From assembly GCA_022825235.1 (NCBI GenBank), contig JAJDYI010000035.1:62001-126000 (forward strand): a stretch of 64,000 nt of DNA, in the 5' to 3' direction. This stretch comes from Alphaproteobacteria bacterium (GTDB lineage Bacteria > Pseudomonadota > Alphaproteobacteria > TMED109). A program made the translations under genes and the position numbers. The notes under the pieces were generated by a model. It saw nothing but the letters and a program-made list of their open reading frames with translations. It ran no database searches and had not been told where the DNA came from. Below, piece by piece: positions 18,381 to 27,393 of the stretch; within the stretch, counting starts at the first letter, position 1, and each line of letters starts with the position of its first letter.

Positions 18381-19547
18381 TCACTGGAATGTGCGAAATA
18401 CTGCTTCCGTTACGGTCAGGGCCTCGTCCACGTGGGCAGGCTCGATGTTGAGCGGCGGCAACATCCGCACCGTGTCTCCCCCGGCCGGAACCGTGAGCAG
18501 CCGGTGCTCGCGGAACCGGGCATAGAGATCAGCCGCCGGCACCGCCGCCGTCATGCCCAGCATAAGGCCGCGGCCCCGCACTTCGGAGATCACTCCGGGG
18601 CATTGCACGCGCAGCCGTTCCAGTCCCTCCCGCAGGCGCGCGCCCGAGCGCTCGACACCCGCGAGGAACCCCGGCGCCACGATCTCCTCGACGACCGCAT
18701 CCGCGACCGCGCTGGCCAGGAAGTTGCCGCCGAACGTCGAGCCGTGCGTGCCGGGCACCATGCCCACCGCCGCCCGCTCCGTCGCGAGAACGGCCCCGAT
18801 CGGAAAGCCGCTTCCCAGGCCCTTCGCCAGTCCGGCGACGTCAGGCGACACATCCTCCCATTCGCAGGCCAGGAACCGGCCGGTCCGGCCGATTCCGGTC
18901 TGGACTTCGTCGAGGGCCAGCAGGATGCCGTGCTCGTCGCACAGGCTGCGCAGCCCGGCGAGGTATCCCTGCGGAGCGGTGACGATGCCGGACTCCCCCT
19001 GCAGCGGCTCGACGAACACCGCCGCGGTCCGGTCGGTGACGGCGCCGCGAGTGGCGTCCAGGTCGCCGTAGGGCACCCGCACGAAGCCGGGCGCGAGCGG
19101 TGTAAACCCGGCCCGGTGCGCCTCGTTGCCGCCGGCCGCCAGGCCCGCCAGCGTGCGCCCGTGAAAGGCGCCCTCGGTCACGACCACCTCGACCCGCTCG
19201 GGATTCCCGTGGTGATAGTGAAACCGCCGAACCGTCTTGATCACCCCTTCCGATGCCTCGGCGCCCGAATTGCAGAAGAACACGCGCTCGGCGAACGAAT
19301 GCTCGACCAGCCGCGCGGCGAGACGCTCCTGCGGGCCGATACGGTACAGGTTCGAGGTGTGCCAGAGCCGGCCAGCCTGCTCGGCCAGGACCGACACCAG
19401 CTTCGGGTGGGCGTGGCCGAGGGCGGTCACGGCGATGCCGGTGCCGAAGTCCAGGTACCGCGTGCCGTCGGCCGTGAAGAGGTACGGACCCTCGCCCCGC
19501 TCGAAGGCCAGATCGAGCCGGGCGTACGTGGGCATCAACGCGTCCAT
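18381..19547 (-). CDS. argD: acetylornithine aminotransferase
   Basis: 388 residues, class III aminotransferase. The N-terminus (PTYARLDLAFERGEGPYLF) and the PLP lysine in GLAKGLGSGFPIG (near residue 241) are diagnostic, with FCNSGAEASEGVIKTVR for the phosphate site and ALDEVQTGIGRTGRF before the lysine. It converts N-acetylglutamate semialdehyde to N-acetylornithine, and may also work on succinyl-diaminopimelate in lysine synthesis. It is followed closely by argF. The ABC-2 permease gene ends 82 bases upstream. Confidence 0.95.
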   Translation of the reverse strand: MDALMPTYARLDLAFERGEGPYLFTADGTRYLDFGTGIAVTALGHAHPKLVSVLAEQAGRLWHTSNLYRIGPQERLAARLVEHSFAERVFFCNSGAEASEGVIKTVRRFHYHHGNPERVEVVVTEGAFHGRTLAGLAAGGNEAHRAGFTPLAPGFVRVPYGDLDATRGAVTDRTAAVFVEPLQGESGIVTAPQGYLAGLRSLCDEHGILLALDEVQTGIGRTGRFLACEWEDVSPDVAGLAKGLGSGFPIGAVLATERAAVGMVPGTHGSTFGGNFLASAVADAVVEEIVAPGFLAGVERSGARLREGLERLRVQCPGVISEVRGRGLMLGMTAAVPAADLYARFREHRLLTVPAGGDTVRMLPPLNIEPAHVDEALTVTEAVFRTFQ

Positions 19548-19629
19548 GAAGATGAGATCCGAAGCAGAAGCAGGGTGGGCGAGAAAGACCGGGGAATGTA
19601 GCGCAGAACCGCCGGCAATGAGGTGGGGT

Positions 19630-20460
19630 TCAGTGCTTGAGCCGATACCCGGTCTGGAACATCCAGAGCGCCCAGATCAGCAACCCGACGTTGATGACCG
19701 CAAGCACCGCCATGCCCAGCCCCAGGTTCGCGTCCGAATGCCCGATGAAGCTGTACCGGAACCCGTCGATGACGTAGAAGAAGGGGTTGAACTGGATGAC
19801 GGTGTAGAACGGTTCCGGCAGGCGCTCGATCGAATAGAAGGTGCCGGACAGGAAGGAGAGCGGCGTCACGACGAAGTTGGTGATCGTCGACATGTGGTCG
19901 AACTTCTCGGCCCAGACGCCGGTCAGGACACCGAGCAGCGACATCAGCAGCGCCGCCGACACGACGTAGTAGCCCAGCACCGCCGCGTCGTGCAGCCGGA
20001 TCGGCACGAAGATCCACATCGCCATGCTGACCGCCAGCCCGACGCAGAGCCCGCGGGCCAGGCCACCCACCAGGAACCCCGTCAGCAGTTCCCCCGGAGC
20101 CAACGGCGGCATCAGCAGGTCCACGATATTGCCGGTCATCTTCGCGCTCAGGAGCGAACTCGACGAGTTTGCGAACGCGTTCTGCATCACCGACATCACG
20201 ATCAGGCCGGGCGCGAGGAACTCGAGAAACGGCCGGCCGCCCACTTCCCTGAACGTCCCGCCCAGCGCCAGCGCGAACACGGCGAGGAACAGCAGCGTGG
20301 TCACCATCGGGCCGGCGATGGTCTGCTGGCCGATCTTCAGGAACCGCAGCGTCTCGCGCCCGCAGAGGACCCACAGTCCGGCCCAATTGATCCGCCCCAT
20401 GGCGGGCGCCGGCATGGGTGCGGCCGGACTGCGCGAAGCACGCTGCGGCATGCGGGTCAT
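19630..20460 (-). CDS. ABC-2 type transporter permease
   Basis: 276 residues from ATG 20460 (MTRMPQRASR), with GGAGAGAGGG just upstream; the start overlaps the fmt stop by 4 bp (ATGA). It has six hydrophobic segments (TIAGPMVTTLLFLAVFALAL; LLTGFLVGGLARGLCVGLAV; VLGYYVVSAALLMSLLGVL; and three C-terminal ones), with the FNPFFYVIDGFRYSFIG motif of YadH-type permeases. It would form an exporter with an ATPase. None lies next to it; the ATPase at 9850 is the best candidate partner in the window. The substrate is unknown. Confidence 0.9.
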   Translation of the reverse strand: MTRMPQRASRSPAAPMPAPAMGRINWAGLWVLCGRETLRFLKIGQQTIAGPMVTTLLFLAVFALALGGTFREVGGRPFLEFLAPGLIVMSVMQNAFANSSSSLLSAKMTGNIVDLLMPPLAPGELLTGFLVGGLARGLCVGLAVSMAMWIFVPIRLHDAAVLGYYVVSAALLMSLLGVLTGVWAEKFDHMSTITNFVVTPLSFLSGTFYSIERLPEPFYTVIQFNPFFYVIDGFRYSFIGHSDANLGLGMAVLAVINVGLLIWALWMFQTGYRLKH

Positions 20461-21419
20461 CCCTCTCTCCGAGCTGGAGCGGACAAGACAGTTCCGGCGG
20501 GCACGGGGAGGCCCCGGAGAAAGGCTGCGGCGTCGAGCCGCCGGCCGCCGGGACGCTGCACCTCGAGCAGCTGCAGCGCGTCCGCGCCGCACGCCACCGT
20601 CAGTCGATCGTCGAGCACCGTTCCGGCCGGCGCCGGTGGGGCCTCGACCGGACGGGCCCGCCACACCTTGACGGACTCGGAACGTCCCTTCAACGGAAAC
20701 TGGGCCCGGGCACCCGGGACCGGGTCCAACGCGCGGATCTGCCGGTCGAGCCGCACGGCCGGTGCGCCCCAGTCGAGAACCCGGTCGGCCGGACCAAGCT
20801 TGCTCGCATACACCGCCCCCTCAGGCTGCGCCACGGGGACCAGGGTTCCCGCCGCCAGTCCGCGCAACGCTTCCGGCAGCCGGACGCCGCCGCAGGCCGC
20901 CAGCGCTGCGCGCAGCTGACCGCCCGTCATGTCCGGCCCGATCGGCACCTCGCAACGGTCCAGCACCAGGCCGGTATCCAGCCCCTCGTCCATCAGCATC
21001 AGCGAGATGCCGGTCACCGCGTCACCGGCCATGATGGCACGCTCGACCGGTGCGGCTCCGCGCCAGCGGGGCAGCAGCGAGGCGTGCACATTCACGCACC
21101 CGAGCCGGAACGCCCGCAGCACGTCGCCTGGCAGCAGCAGTCCGTAAGCTGCCACGACCCCCACGTCAAGCTGCAATGACCGGAGATGCGCACATTCCGC
21201 CGGTGCACGCAGGGTGCCGGGGGCCCGCACCGGGAGACCGAGGGAGCCGGCCCGTTCGGCCACGGGGCTGTCCCGCAGGCGGCGGCCCCGGCCGGCCGGG
21301 CGCGGCGGCTGCGTGTAGACCGCTTCGATCCGGTGGCCGCTGGCGTGGAGCGCATCCAGCGCCGGCAGGGCGAACTCCGGCGTGCCGAAGAACGCCGCGC
21401 GCAGCGGCGCCCCCTCCAT
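20457..21419 (-). CDS. fmt: methionyl-tRNA formyltransferase
   Basis: 320 residues from ATG 21419 (MEGAPLRAAFFGTPEFALPA). The formyltransferase core holds VNVHASLLPRWRGAAPVERA with the conserved Asn, His and SLLPRWRG loop, and ISLMLMDEGLDTG. The C-terminal anticodon/OB part follows (YASKLGPADRVLDWG). It formylates initiator Met-tRNA. It lies 8 bases after def, in the usual def-fmt order, and its stop overlaps the permease start. The length is slightly above the common 310. ORF extension to 21599 overlaps def and is not used. Confidence 0.96.
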   Translation of the reverse strand: MEGAPLRAAFFGTPEFALPALDALHASGHRIEAVYTQPPRPAGRGRRLRDSPVAERAGSLGLPVRAPGTLRAPAECAHLRSLQLDVGVVAAYGLLLPGDVLRAFRLGCVNVHASLLPRWRGAAPVERAIMAGDAVTGISLMLMDEGLDTGLVLDRCEVPIGPDMTGGQLRAALAACGGVRLPEALRGLAAGTLVPVAQPEGAVYASKLGPADRVLDWGAPAVRLDRQIRALDPVPGARAQFPLKGRSESVKVWRARPVEAPPAPAGTVLDDRLTVACGADALQLLEVQRPGGRRLDAAAFLRGLPVPAGTVLSAPARREG

Positions 21420-21427
21420 GCCGGCCT

Positions 21428-21973
21428 TCAGGCGGCCGGACGGACGGCCCGGTCGCGTGCCCGCCGCGCCAGCCGCTTCTCCTTGACCAGCCGCTGGACG
21501 ATCCGGTCGCGCTTCAGACGATTCAAGTGGTCGACGAACAGCACCCCGTCCAGATGGTCGATCTCGTGCTGCCAGCAGACCGCTTCGAGGCCCGTGCACT
21601 CCCGCGTGTGGGTGACGCCGTCCAGATCCTGATAGCGGACCGTGACCCGGGCCGGGCGCTCGACCTCCTCGTAGGCTTCCGGCACCGACAGGCAGCCCTC
21701 GCTCATCGTGGCGGTTTCCGCGCTCGCTTGCAGGACTTCCGGATTGACCAGGATCTGCGGAGCGGGCGGCTCGTCCTCCTGGTGCAGGTCCATCACCACC
21801 ACCCGCTGGTGCACGTCCACCTGGGGAGCGGCCAACCCGATCCCGTTGGCGGCGTACATCGTCTCCAGCATGTTCTCGGCCAGCTCCGCGAGTGCCCGGT
21901 CGAACCGTTCGACGGGGCGGCTCACCTTGGTAAGCCGCGGATGAGGCGCTGTCAGGATGGGCAGGATGGCCAA
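21428..21973 (-). CDS. def: peptide deformylase, def-fmt operon copy
   Basis: 181 residues from a TTG at 21973 (LAILPILTAPHPRL), preceded by GGAGAGAG with about six bases spacing; no ATG or GTG suits the expected N-terminus. The three metal-site motifs are GIGLAAPQ (44-51), EGCLSVP (92-98, metal ligand Cys94) and QHEIDHLDG (135-143). It removes the N-formyl group from new proteins, undoing the fmt step made by the gene next door. The residue before the ligand Cys and the LAILPIL start fit type I enzymes. A second deformylase is at 31870. Confidence 0.95.
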   Translation of the reverse strand: MAILPILTAPHPRLTKVSRPVERFDRALAELAENMLETMYAANGIGLAAPQVDVHQRVVVMDLHQEDEPPAPQILVNPEVLQASAETATMSEGCLSVPEAYEEVERPARVTVRYQDLDGVTHTRECTGLEAVCWQHEIDHLDGVLFVDHLNRLKRDRIVQRLVKEKRLARRARDRAVRPAA

Positions 21974-22103
21974 GGGAATCTCTCTCCAGAGCCGCGCGCG
22001 TTCCGACCGCGCCGGGGTCGCGGACGGTGCGGCGTCCGGTACAAGTATGGCAAAAACGAGTCGGGGCACGGAATCCGCCCTGCCGTCCGGACGCCGTCCG
22101 CGC

Positions 22104-23021
22104 TCAGCCGGATGGCCCCACGATGACCTGGAGCGGCAGGTCCGGGTGGCGCGACCACTCGGCGAGCGAGCCGTCGTACAGGCGCGTGCCCGCGCGCCCC
22201 AGGAGTTCGTGCAGAACGAACCAGCCGAGGGCACTCTCCAGCCCGGCGTTGCAAAACACCACCGGGGCGGCGTCGGCCGGCAGGCCCGCGTACGCCAGCG
22301 CCGCCCGCACCGTCGCAGGCGAATGAAAGAACAGCGTGCCGTCCACCAGGAACCAGGCGAGCGGCACGTTCCGGGCGCCGGGCAGCGTCCCGTGCCGCAG
22401 CACCGTCTCGTTGCGGTTCAGGCCGAGGTACTGGTCGCTGGTCCGCAGGTCCACGAGCGGACGGTTCGAGGCGATCGCCTCCCGTACGGCCGCCTGGTCG
22501 GCAAGGATCGGCGGAGCCGGGCTCGGCTGGTAGGCGCTCGGGGCCGGCGGCCGGTACCCGGTGTCGACGTCGTTCTCCCAGTGCGTGGTCCAGGCGGCGA
22601 GACCGCCGTCGAGGATGGACACGTCGGCGTGGCCGACGCTCCGCAGGGAAACAAAGATCGCGGCCGCCTCGGCCGCGTCATAGCGCCCGGACCCCGGTGC
22701 CACGATCACGACGTGATCGTGCGGGCTGATCCCGAGACGCCCCAGCAGCGCGGCGGTGCGGGCGGGCGTGGGCAGCCGCAGCGGCACCTCGGCCTGTGTT
22801 TCCCGCCAGCCGTCCTCGTAGAAGTTCGTGAACGTGGCGCACGGTACGTGGCCGATCTCGTGGTCCGTCCGGGAGCGCCGCACGTCCAGCACGGCGAGCC
22901 CGTCGGTACAGGTCCGCTCGGCCAGCCACGCGACATCGACCAGCGGCGGCGCCGCCGCGGCGGGCTGCGCCAGGACGGCGCATACCGGGGTCACGAGAAG
23001 GAGGAACCAGCGCCGGGCCAT
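22104..23021 (-). CDS. secreted two-domain rhodanese / thiosulfate sulfurtransferase
   Basis: 305 residues from ATG 23021 (MARRWFLLLVTPVCAVLAQP), a signal peptide. Two rhodanese domains follow; the second has the catalytic loop FCNAGLESA with the cysteine near residue 257, while the first, as in most tandem rhodaneses, lacks a catalytic cysteine (VAPGSGRYDAAEAA). It would transfer sulfane sulfur to cyanide or a thiol acceptor in the periplasm. It is divergent from pqqA, with about 150 bp between. Periplasmic tandem rhodaneses are often found near PQQ or cytochrome genes, but the link here is positional only. Confidence 0.88.
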   Translation of the reverse strand: MARRWFLLLVTPVCAVLAQPAAAAPPLVDVAWLAERTCTDGLAVLDVRRSRTDHEIGHVPCATFTNFYEDGWRETQAEVPLRLPTPARTAALLGRLGISPHDHVVIVAPGSGRYDAAEAAAIFVSLRSVGHADVSILDGGLAAWTTHWENDVDTGYRPPAPSAYQPSPAPPILADQAAVREAIASNRPLVDLRTSDQYLGLNRNETVLRHGTLPGARNVPLAWFLVDGTLFFHSPATVRAALAYAGLPADAAPVVFCNAGLESALGWFVLHELLGRAGTRLYDGSLAEWSRHPDLPLQVIVGPSG

Positions 23022-23173
23022 GGTGGGCGGAGCATAAGGCGGGGCGACGGTGAGCAATAGGCAGTTCCTATGCAACGTATAGATGGACCCGCGGGCCGTG
23101 CAGCCTATCTTGCCCCTCACTGATGGGCGCACGTAATTGCGTCTACCTTGGAACCTTGAGTGGAGAGTTACCT

Positions 23174-23248
23174 ATGTGGAAAGCTCCTATGGTTCGCGAG
23201 GTGGCGGTCGGTCTTGAGATCAACTGCTACGCTTGCGCGGAGGTCTGA
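23174..23248 (+). CDS. pqqA: PQQ precursor peptide PqqA
   Basis: 24 residues (MWKAPMVREVAVGLEINCYA and four more), ATG at 23174, stop at 23248. The Glu and Tyr that PqqE and later enzymes join to make PQQ are E15 and Y19 in VGLEINCY, with the required three residues between. GGAGAG lies 8 bases upstream. Cysteines at 18 and 21 flank the tyrosine. It heads the pqqBCDE genes, 64 bases before pqqB. The peptide is the scaffold from which the cofactor is cut; PqqD presents it to PqqE. Confidence 0.93.
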   Translation: MWKAPMVREVAVGLEINCYACAEV

Positions 23249-23312
23249 TCCGAGTCTGGATCTGACTTTGACCCCCGCCGCACGGTAGTTCCCGGGGCAA
23301 CGGTGATGTCTT

Positions 23313-24248
23313 ATGCAAATCCGTGTTCTGGGAGCAGCCGCCGGCGGGGGGTTTCCCCAGTGGAATTGTAATCATCCGAACAGTCGCCGGGCTCGATCCG
23401 GCGATTTTGCTACGCCCTCCCGCACACAGTCTTCCATTGCCGTCAGCAACGACGGCGCGCGCTGGTTCCTGTTCAACGCCTCCCCGGACCTGCGCCAGCA
23501 GATAGCCGAAAACCCGGTTCTCCAGCCTTCGCCCGAGGCACCCCTTCGCTACAGTCCGATTGCCGGCGCGGTGCTGACCAATGCCGACGTCGATCACGTT
23601 GCCGGCCTGCTGAACCTGCGCGAGTCGCAACCGCTTAGCCTCTACGCCACCCCCCGTGTGCTCGGCGTGCTCGAGGCCAATACCATCTTCAACGTCCTGA
23701 ACCCCGAGTTCGTCAAGCGCCGCACCCTGGTCCTCGACGAAGCCGTACAGCTCGTGGATACGGACGGCGGGGCGGCCGGTCTCGAGATCACGCCGTTCGC
23801 GGTGCCGGGGAAAGTGGCGCTCTGGCTCGAGGACGAAGCCAAGGGACCGGATTTCGGCTCGGTGGCAGAAGACACGATCGCGCTGCACGTCCGTTCGACG
23901 TCGAGCGACGCCTCGTTTCACTACATGCCGGCCTGTGCGGCCATCACGGACGCCGTGCGCGAGCGAGTCCGCGGCACCCCCCTGCTCTTCTTCGACGGAA
24001 CGCTGTGGGTCGACGACGAAATGGTGCGCGACGGGGTCGGCGTGAAGACCGGCAAGCGCATGGGGCACACCAGCATCTCCGGCGACGGCGGCTCGCTCCA
24101 CGGGCTCGACGGGCTCGGCATCGGGCGCCGCGTCTTCATCCACCTCAACACGACCAACCCGGTGCTGTCCGCCGACACCCCGGAGCGCCGGGCCGTCGAG
24201 GACGCCGGGTGGGAAGTCTCCTACGACGGGATGGAGATCGAGCTTTGA
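23313..24248 (+). CDS. pqqB: PqqB, metallo-beta-lactamase fold PQQ biosynthesis protein
   Basis: 311 residues. The N-terminus VLGAAAGGGFPQWNCNHPNS is the PqqB signature, followed by NADVDHVAGLLNLRE, the metal-site His/Asp motif, and MGHTSISGDGGSL near the C-terminus. PqqB is an iron-dependent hydroxylase that oxidises the tyrosine of the crosslinked intermediate. The length matches the family (about 300). The stop overlaps the pqqC start by 4 bp. Start ATG 23313 was chosen because the conserved sequence begins at once. Confidence 0.96.
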   Translation: MQIRVLGAAAGGGFPQWNCNHPNSRRARSGDFATPSRTQSSIAVSNDGARWFLFNASPDLRQQIAENPVLQPSPEAPLRYSPIAGAVLTNADVDHVAGLLNLRESQPLSLYATPRVLGVLEANTIFNVLNPEFVKRRTLVLDEAVQLVDTDGGAAGLEITPFAVPGKVALWLEDEAKGPDFGSVAEDTIALHVRSTSSDASFHYMPACAAITDAVRERVRGTPLLFFDGTLWVDDEMVRDGVGVKTGKRMGHTSISGDGGSLHGLDGLGIGRRVFIHLNTTNPVLSADTPERRAVEDAGWEVSYDGMEIEL

Positions 24249-25042
24249 TCGCGCCGGCGCCGCTGGTGCCCGGTGCCCCCGGCACCGCCATAGAGCCGCC
24301 CCGCACCGAGCCGGAGATGCTGGAAGCGCTGGCCCGGATCGGCGAGGAACGCTACCACAGCCTGCATCCGTTCCACCGGTTGCTGCACGACGGCAAGCTC
24401 GGGCACGGACAGGTCCAAGCCTGGGCCCTAAATCGCTACTACTACCAGTGCTCCATTCCCCGGAAGGATCTCACCCTGATGGCGCGGATCGCCGATGTCG
24501 ACCTGCGGCTGGAATGGCGCTCCCGGGTCATCGACCACGAAGGCGACATGGACGGATCGGGCGGGTTGGCGCGCTACCTCCAGCTCTGCGAGCGCCTCGG
24601 TCTCGACCTGGACTACGTCCGCTCGTGCGCCGGCCTCCTGCCCGGTACCCGCTTCGCGGTCGACGCCTACATTGCGTTCGTGCGCGAACGCTCGGTGCTG
24701 GAGGCGATCGCCTCCTCGCTGACCGAGCTCTACGCGCCGGCCATCCACCAGGAGCGTATCGCAGGTCTCTCCCGCCACTACGACTGGGCCGACGACTACG
24801 CCCTCGCCTACTTCAAGAAACGGATCAACCAAGCCCGTCGCGACGTGGACTTCGGCCGCGCCTGGGTGATCCGCAACGCGCGGACCCGGGCCGAGCAGGA
24901 CGCCGTGCTCGATGCGGTGCGCTTCAAGACCGACGTACTCTGGGCGCAGCTCGATGCATTGCATTCGGCCTACGTCGAGCCGGGACGGATCCCGCCGGGG
25001 TGCTTCGTGCCCGACGCGGCGGACCGGCAGGATGCGGCATGA
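24245..25042 (+). CDS. pqqC: pyrroloquinoline-quinone synthase PqqC
   Basis: 265 residues from a TTG at 24245 that overlaps the pqqB stop (TTGA); the next Met (24319) would cut before the conserved N-terminus. Heme-oxygenase-like helical fold with YHSLHPFHRLLHDGKL, WALNRYYYQCSIPRKD and ALAYFKKRINQARRD, all PqqC hallmarks. It performs the final ring closure and eight-electron oxidation to PQQ using O2. It is translationally coupled to both neighbours. Length agrees with other PqqC (about 250). Confidence 0.95.
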   Translation: MIAPAPLVPGAPGTAIEPPRTEPEMLEALARIGEERYHSLHPFHRLLHDGKLGHGQVQAWALNRYYYQCSIPRKDLTLMARIADVDLRLEWRSRVIDHEGDMDGSGGLARYLQLCERLGLDLDYVRSCAGLLPGTRFAVDAYIAFVRERSVLEAIASSLTELYAPAIHQERIAGLSRHYDWADDYALAYFKKRINQARRDVDFGRAWVIRNARTRAEQDAVLDAVRFKTDVLWAQLDALHSAYVEPGRIPPGCFVPDAADRQDAA

Positions 25043-25329
25043 GCGAGCGCCTGCTGCTGAGCGCGGACTCGGTGCCGCGGCTGCCGCGACACGCGAAGCT
25101 GCGGTTCGACCGGGCCCGAGATTGCTGGATCATCAACGCACCGGAACGCGTGTTCGAACTCGATGCCATCGCGGGCGAGGTCATTCAGCTCGTGGACGGC
25201 ACCCGCTCGCTGGCGGCCCTCGTCGATGAACTCGCCGCCAAGTACGACCAGGCTCCGCGTGCGGACATCGAACGTGATGTCACCGCCATGCTCCAGAACC
25301 TGGCCGACAAGGGATTTGTGATCGCATGA
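25039..25329 (+). CDS. pqqD: PqqA-binding chaperone PqqD
   Basis: 96 residues from ATG 25039 (overlaps the pqqC stop by 4 bp). It is a RiPP-recognition-element fold: RLPRHAKLRFDRARDCWIIN, then a winged helix with LDAIAGEVIQLVDGTRSLAALV. It binds PqqA and delivers it to PqqE. The stop overlaps the pqqE ATG by 4 bp, consistent with tight stoichiometric coupling. Confidence 0.95.
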   Translation: MSERLLLSADSVPRLPRHAKLRFDRARDCWIINAPERVFELDAIAGEVIQLVDGTRSLAALVDELAAKYDQAPRADIERDVTAMLQNLADKGFVIA

Positions 25330-26474
25330 CTGACCAAGCCGACGTTTCCGTGAGCGCCCCGACCGAAGCCGCTGCCGGGCCCTCCGGCTCCCGCAGCCGC
25401 CTGATCCCCTACGCGGTCCTGTGCGAACTGACCCATCGTTGCCCGCTGCAGTGCCCGTACTGCTCCAACCCGCTCGAACTGGAGCGCGCGTCCCGCGAGA
25501 TCGACACGGACACCTGGAAGAGCGTCCTCTCCCAGGCCGTGGACATCGGGATTCTGCAGGCGCACTTCTCGGGGGGCGAGCCGACCGTCCGGAAGGACCT
25601 GGAGGCCTTGGTCGAACACGCCGCCAAGGCCGGTCTCTACACCAACCTCATCACCTCCGGCGTGCTGCTCACCCGGGCCCGCCTGGACCGCCTGCGGGAT
25701 GCAGGGCTCGACCACGTCCAGGTGTCGTTCCAGGACACGGAGGCCGGGAATGCGGACCGGATCGCCGGCTTCCGTGGACACGCGAAGAAGCAGGAAACCG
25801 CGCGCATGGTGCGGGCGGCCGACCTGCCGCTCACCGTGAACGCCGTGATGCATCGTCAGAACCTGCATCATCTCGAGGCGATGATCGCGATGGCCGTGGA
25901 CCTCGACGCCGAACGCCTCGAGGTCGCCCAGGTGCAGTACTACGGCTGGGCACTCAAGAACCGGCAGGCGTTCCTGCCGACGCGGGACCAGCTGGACGAA
26001 GCGACCCGGATCGTCGAGGAGGCCAGGGTCCGCCTCAAGGGCATCCTGGCAATCGACTACGTGGTGCCCGACTACTACGCGCGCCGGCCGAAATCCTGCA
26101 TGGGTGGCTGGGGCCGCCAGTTCCTCAACATCACGCCGGCCGGCAAGGTGCTGCCCTGCCACGCGGCGGAATCGCTGGACTTCCTGGAGTTCGAGAATGT
26201 GACCGAGCGCCCGCTCGCCTGGATCTGGGAGCACTCGAGCGCATTCAACCGGTTCCGGGGCACCGACTGGATGCCCGAGCCGTGCCGCAGCTGCGACCGC
26301 CGGGAAATCGACTGGGGCGGCTGCCGTTGCCAGGCGTTCGCCCTGACCGGGGATCCCGACACGACCGATCCCGCCTGCGAATTCGCGCCGCATCGGCAAG
26401 TGCTGGAAATGCCCGTCGGTGAAGCCGGGGGCGAGATTCCGGAGTTCGTGTACCGACGCATCGGGAACAGCTGA
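25326..26474 (+). CDS. pqqE: PqqE radical SAM enzyme
   Basis: 382 residues. The radical SAM CxxxCxxC cluster is C39/C43/C46 (HRCPLQCPYC), with the SAM GGE motif FSGGEPTVRKDLE. A C-terminal SPASM domain carries the auxiliary cluster cysteines (CMGGWGRQF; LPCHAAE; CRSCDRR; GGCRCQAF). It joins E15 and Y19 of PqqA by a carbon-carbon bond. The N-terminus is about 15 residues longer than in many homologues. It is the last gene of pqqABCDE; no pqqF-like peptidase lies in the window. Confidence 0.96.
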   Translation: MTDQADVSVSAPTEAAAGPSGSRSRLIPYAVLCELTHRCPLQCPYCSNPLELERASREIDTDTWKSVLSQAVDIGILQAHFSGGEPTVRKDLEALVEHAAKAGLYTNLITSGVLLTRARLDRLRDAGLDHVQVSFQDTEAGNADRIAGFRGHAKKQETARMVRAADLPLTVNAVMHRQNLHHLEAMIAMAVDLDAERLEVAQVQYYGWALKNRQAFLPTRDQLDEATRIVEEARVRLKGILAIDYVVPDYYARRPKSCMGGWGRQFLNITPAGKVLPCHAAESLDFLEFENVTERPLAWIWEHSSAFNRFRGTDWMPEPCRSCDRREIDWGGCRCQAFALTGDPDTTDPACEFAPHRQVLEMPVGEAGGEIPEFVYRRIGNS

Positions 26475-26691
26475 GCGAGCATTGCAACCTTGCGGGGCCG
26501 GACCCTGCGGCTCACCACGTGCAGCGTGATGCGCTCACCGCGGCCACCCGCAAGACAAAGGCTTCAAGCGCAGATCCCGGGCGGAGGCTACGCGCTCCGC
26601 TCGGTCGCCGCGGCGACCCGCTATCCTGCCTCCCACCGTCCGGGCAGCCGGACCTCCCTTCTGTGATGGGTTCCCAATCACGCAACCGTCG

Positions 26692-27084
26692 ATGACAACC
26701 GTGCAACCTTCCTCCAAGACCATGCAGTCGATGCTGGCTGCAGCCCAAGCCAAAGTCCCGCAAATCGATATCGTCGAAGCCCGAGCGCGGCACGGTCGTG
26801 CCCTGTTCGTTGACGTGCGCGACCAGCACGAAGTGGCGGCGGGGCACATTCCCGGCGCACTCCACGTTCCGCGCGGCCACCTCGAGTTCATCGCGGACCC
26901 GGCCTCACCGAGCCACCCCTCGCAGCTTGCCGCCGACGCCGAACTGGTGATTTACTGTGCCGCCGGCGGACGCTCCGCGCTCGCGGCGGCCACCCTGCAG
27001 GAGATGGGGTATGCCAACGTCTCGAACCTGGTGGGCGGTTACGCAGCCTGGGTCAACACAGGCGGGCCGACCGAAGGCGATTGA
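26692..27084 (+). CDS. single-domain rhodanese-like protein
   Basis: 130 residues, ATG 26692. One rhodanese domain: FVDVRDQHEVAAGHIPGALH, then the active-site loop YCAAGGRSAL with catalytic C89, and VGGYAAWVNTGGP at the end. No signal peptide, so it should act in the cytoplasm in sulfur transfer or thiol metabolism. It is on the pqq strand 217 bases after pqqE, too far for coupling; no terminator was recognised between. It is followed 53 bases later by tRNA-Arg. Confidence 0.88.
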   Translation: MTTVQPSSKTMQSMLAAAQAKVPQIDIVEARARHGRALFVDVRDQHEVAAGHIPGALHVPRGHLEFIADPASPSHPSQLAADAELVIYCAAGGRSALAAATLQEMGYANVSNLVGGYAAWVNTGGPTEGD

Positions 27085-27137
27085 GCCGGTCCCGAACGGT
27101 CGGCGCGTGCCGGCTAGTATGGTCGTCGCCCAGATCC

Positions 27138-27214
<77 letters not shown>

Positions 27215-27295
27215 CCCCATCTTCCAGAGCAGACCCAAGGGTTCCATCACACCACTGATAATGTTGCTAGAAGAATAAACCACAGGAGCTGCGTG

Positions 27296-27361
27296 TTCCC
27301 ACGACTTCCTCTATTTTCCCGCGCGGTACGTGGGAAAATAAGAGGGAATGATTCCTTTTTT
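27296..27361 (+). terminator. mutually exclusive hairpins ending in a T-run
   Basis: TTCCCACG (27296-27303) pairs with CGTGGGAA (27329-27336). A second stem pairs 27306-27320 with 27332-27348 (CCTCT-ATTTTCCC with GGGAAAAT-AAGAGG, small bulges). Both need GGGAA, so they cannot form together. A run of six T follows at 27356-27361. This has the form of a terminator with an alternative fold and may end the tRNA transcript or control the short ORF behind it. Confidence 0.45.
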
Positions 27362-27393
27362 CACACGACGAGCGCGTTGGCAGGAGGAATCCC

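Noticed and set aside
23249-23312. attenuator between pqqA and pqqB
   Set aside because: Looked for because pqqA is often expressed above the rest, but no stable stem-loop was found in the 64 bases.
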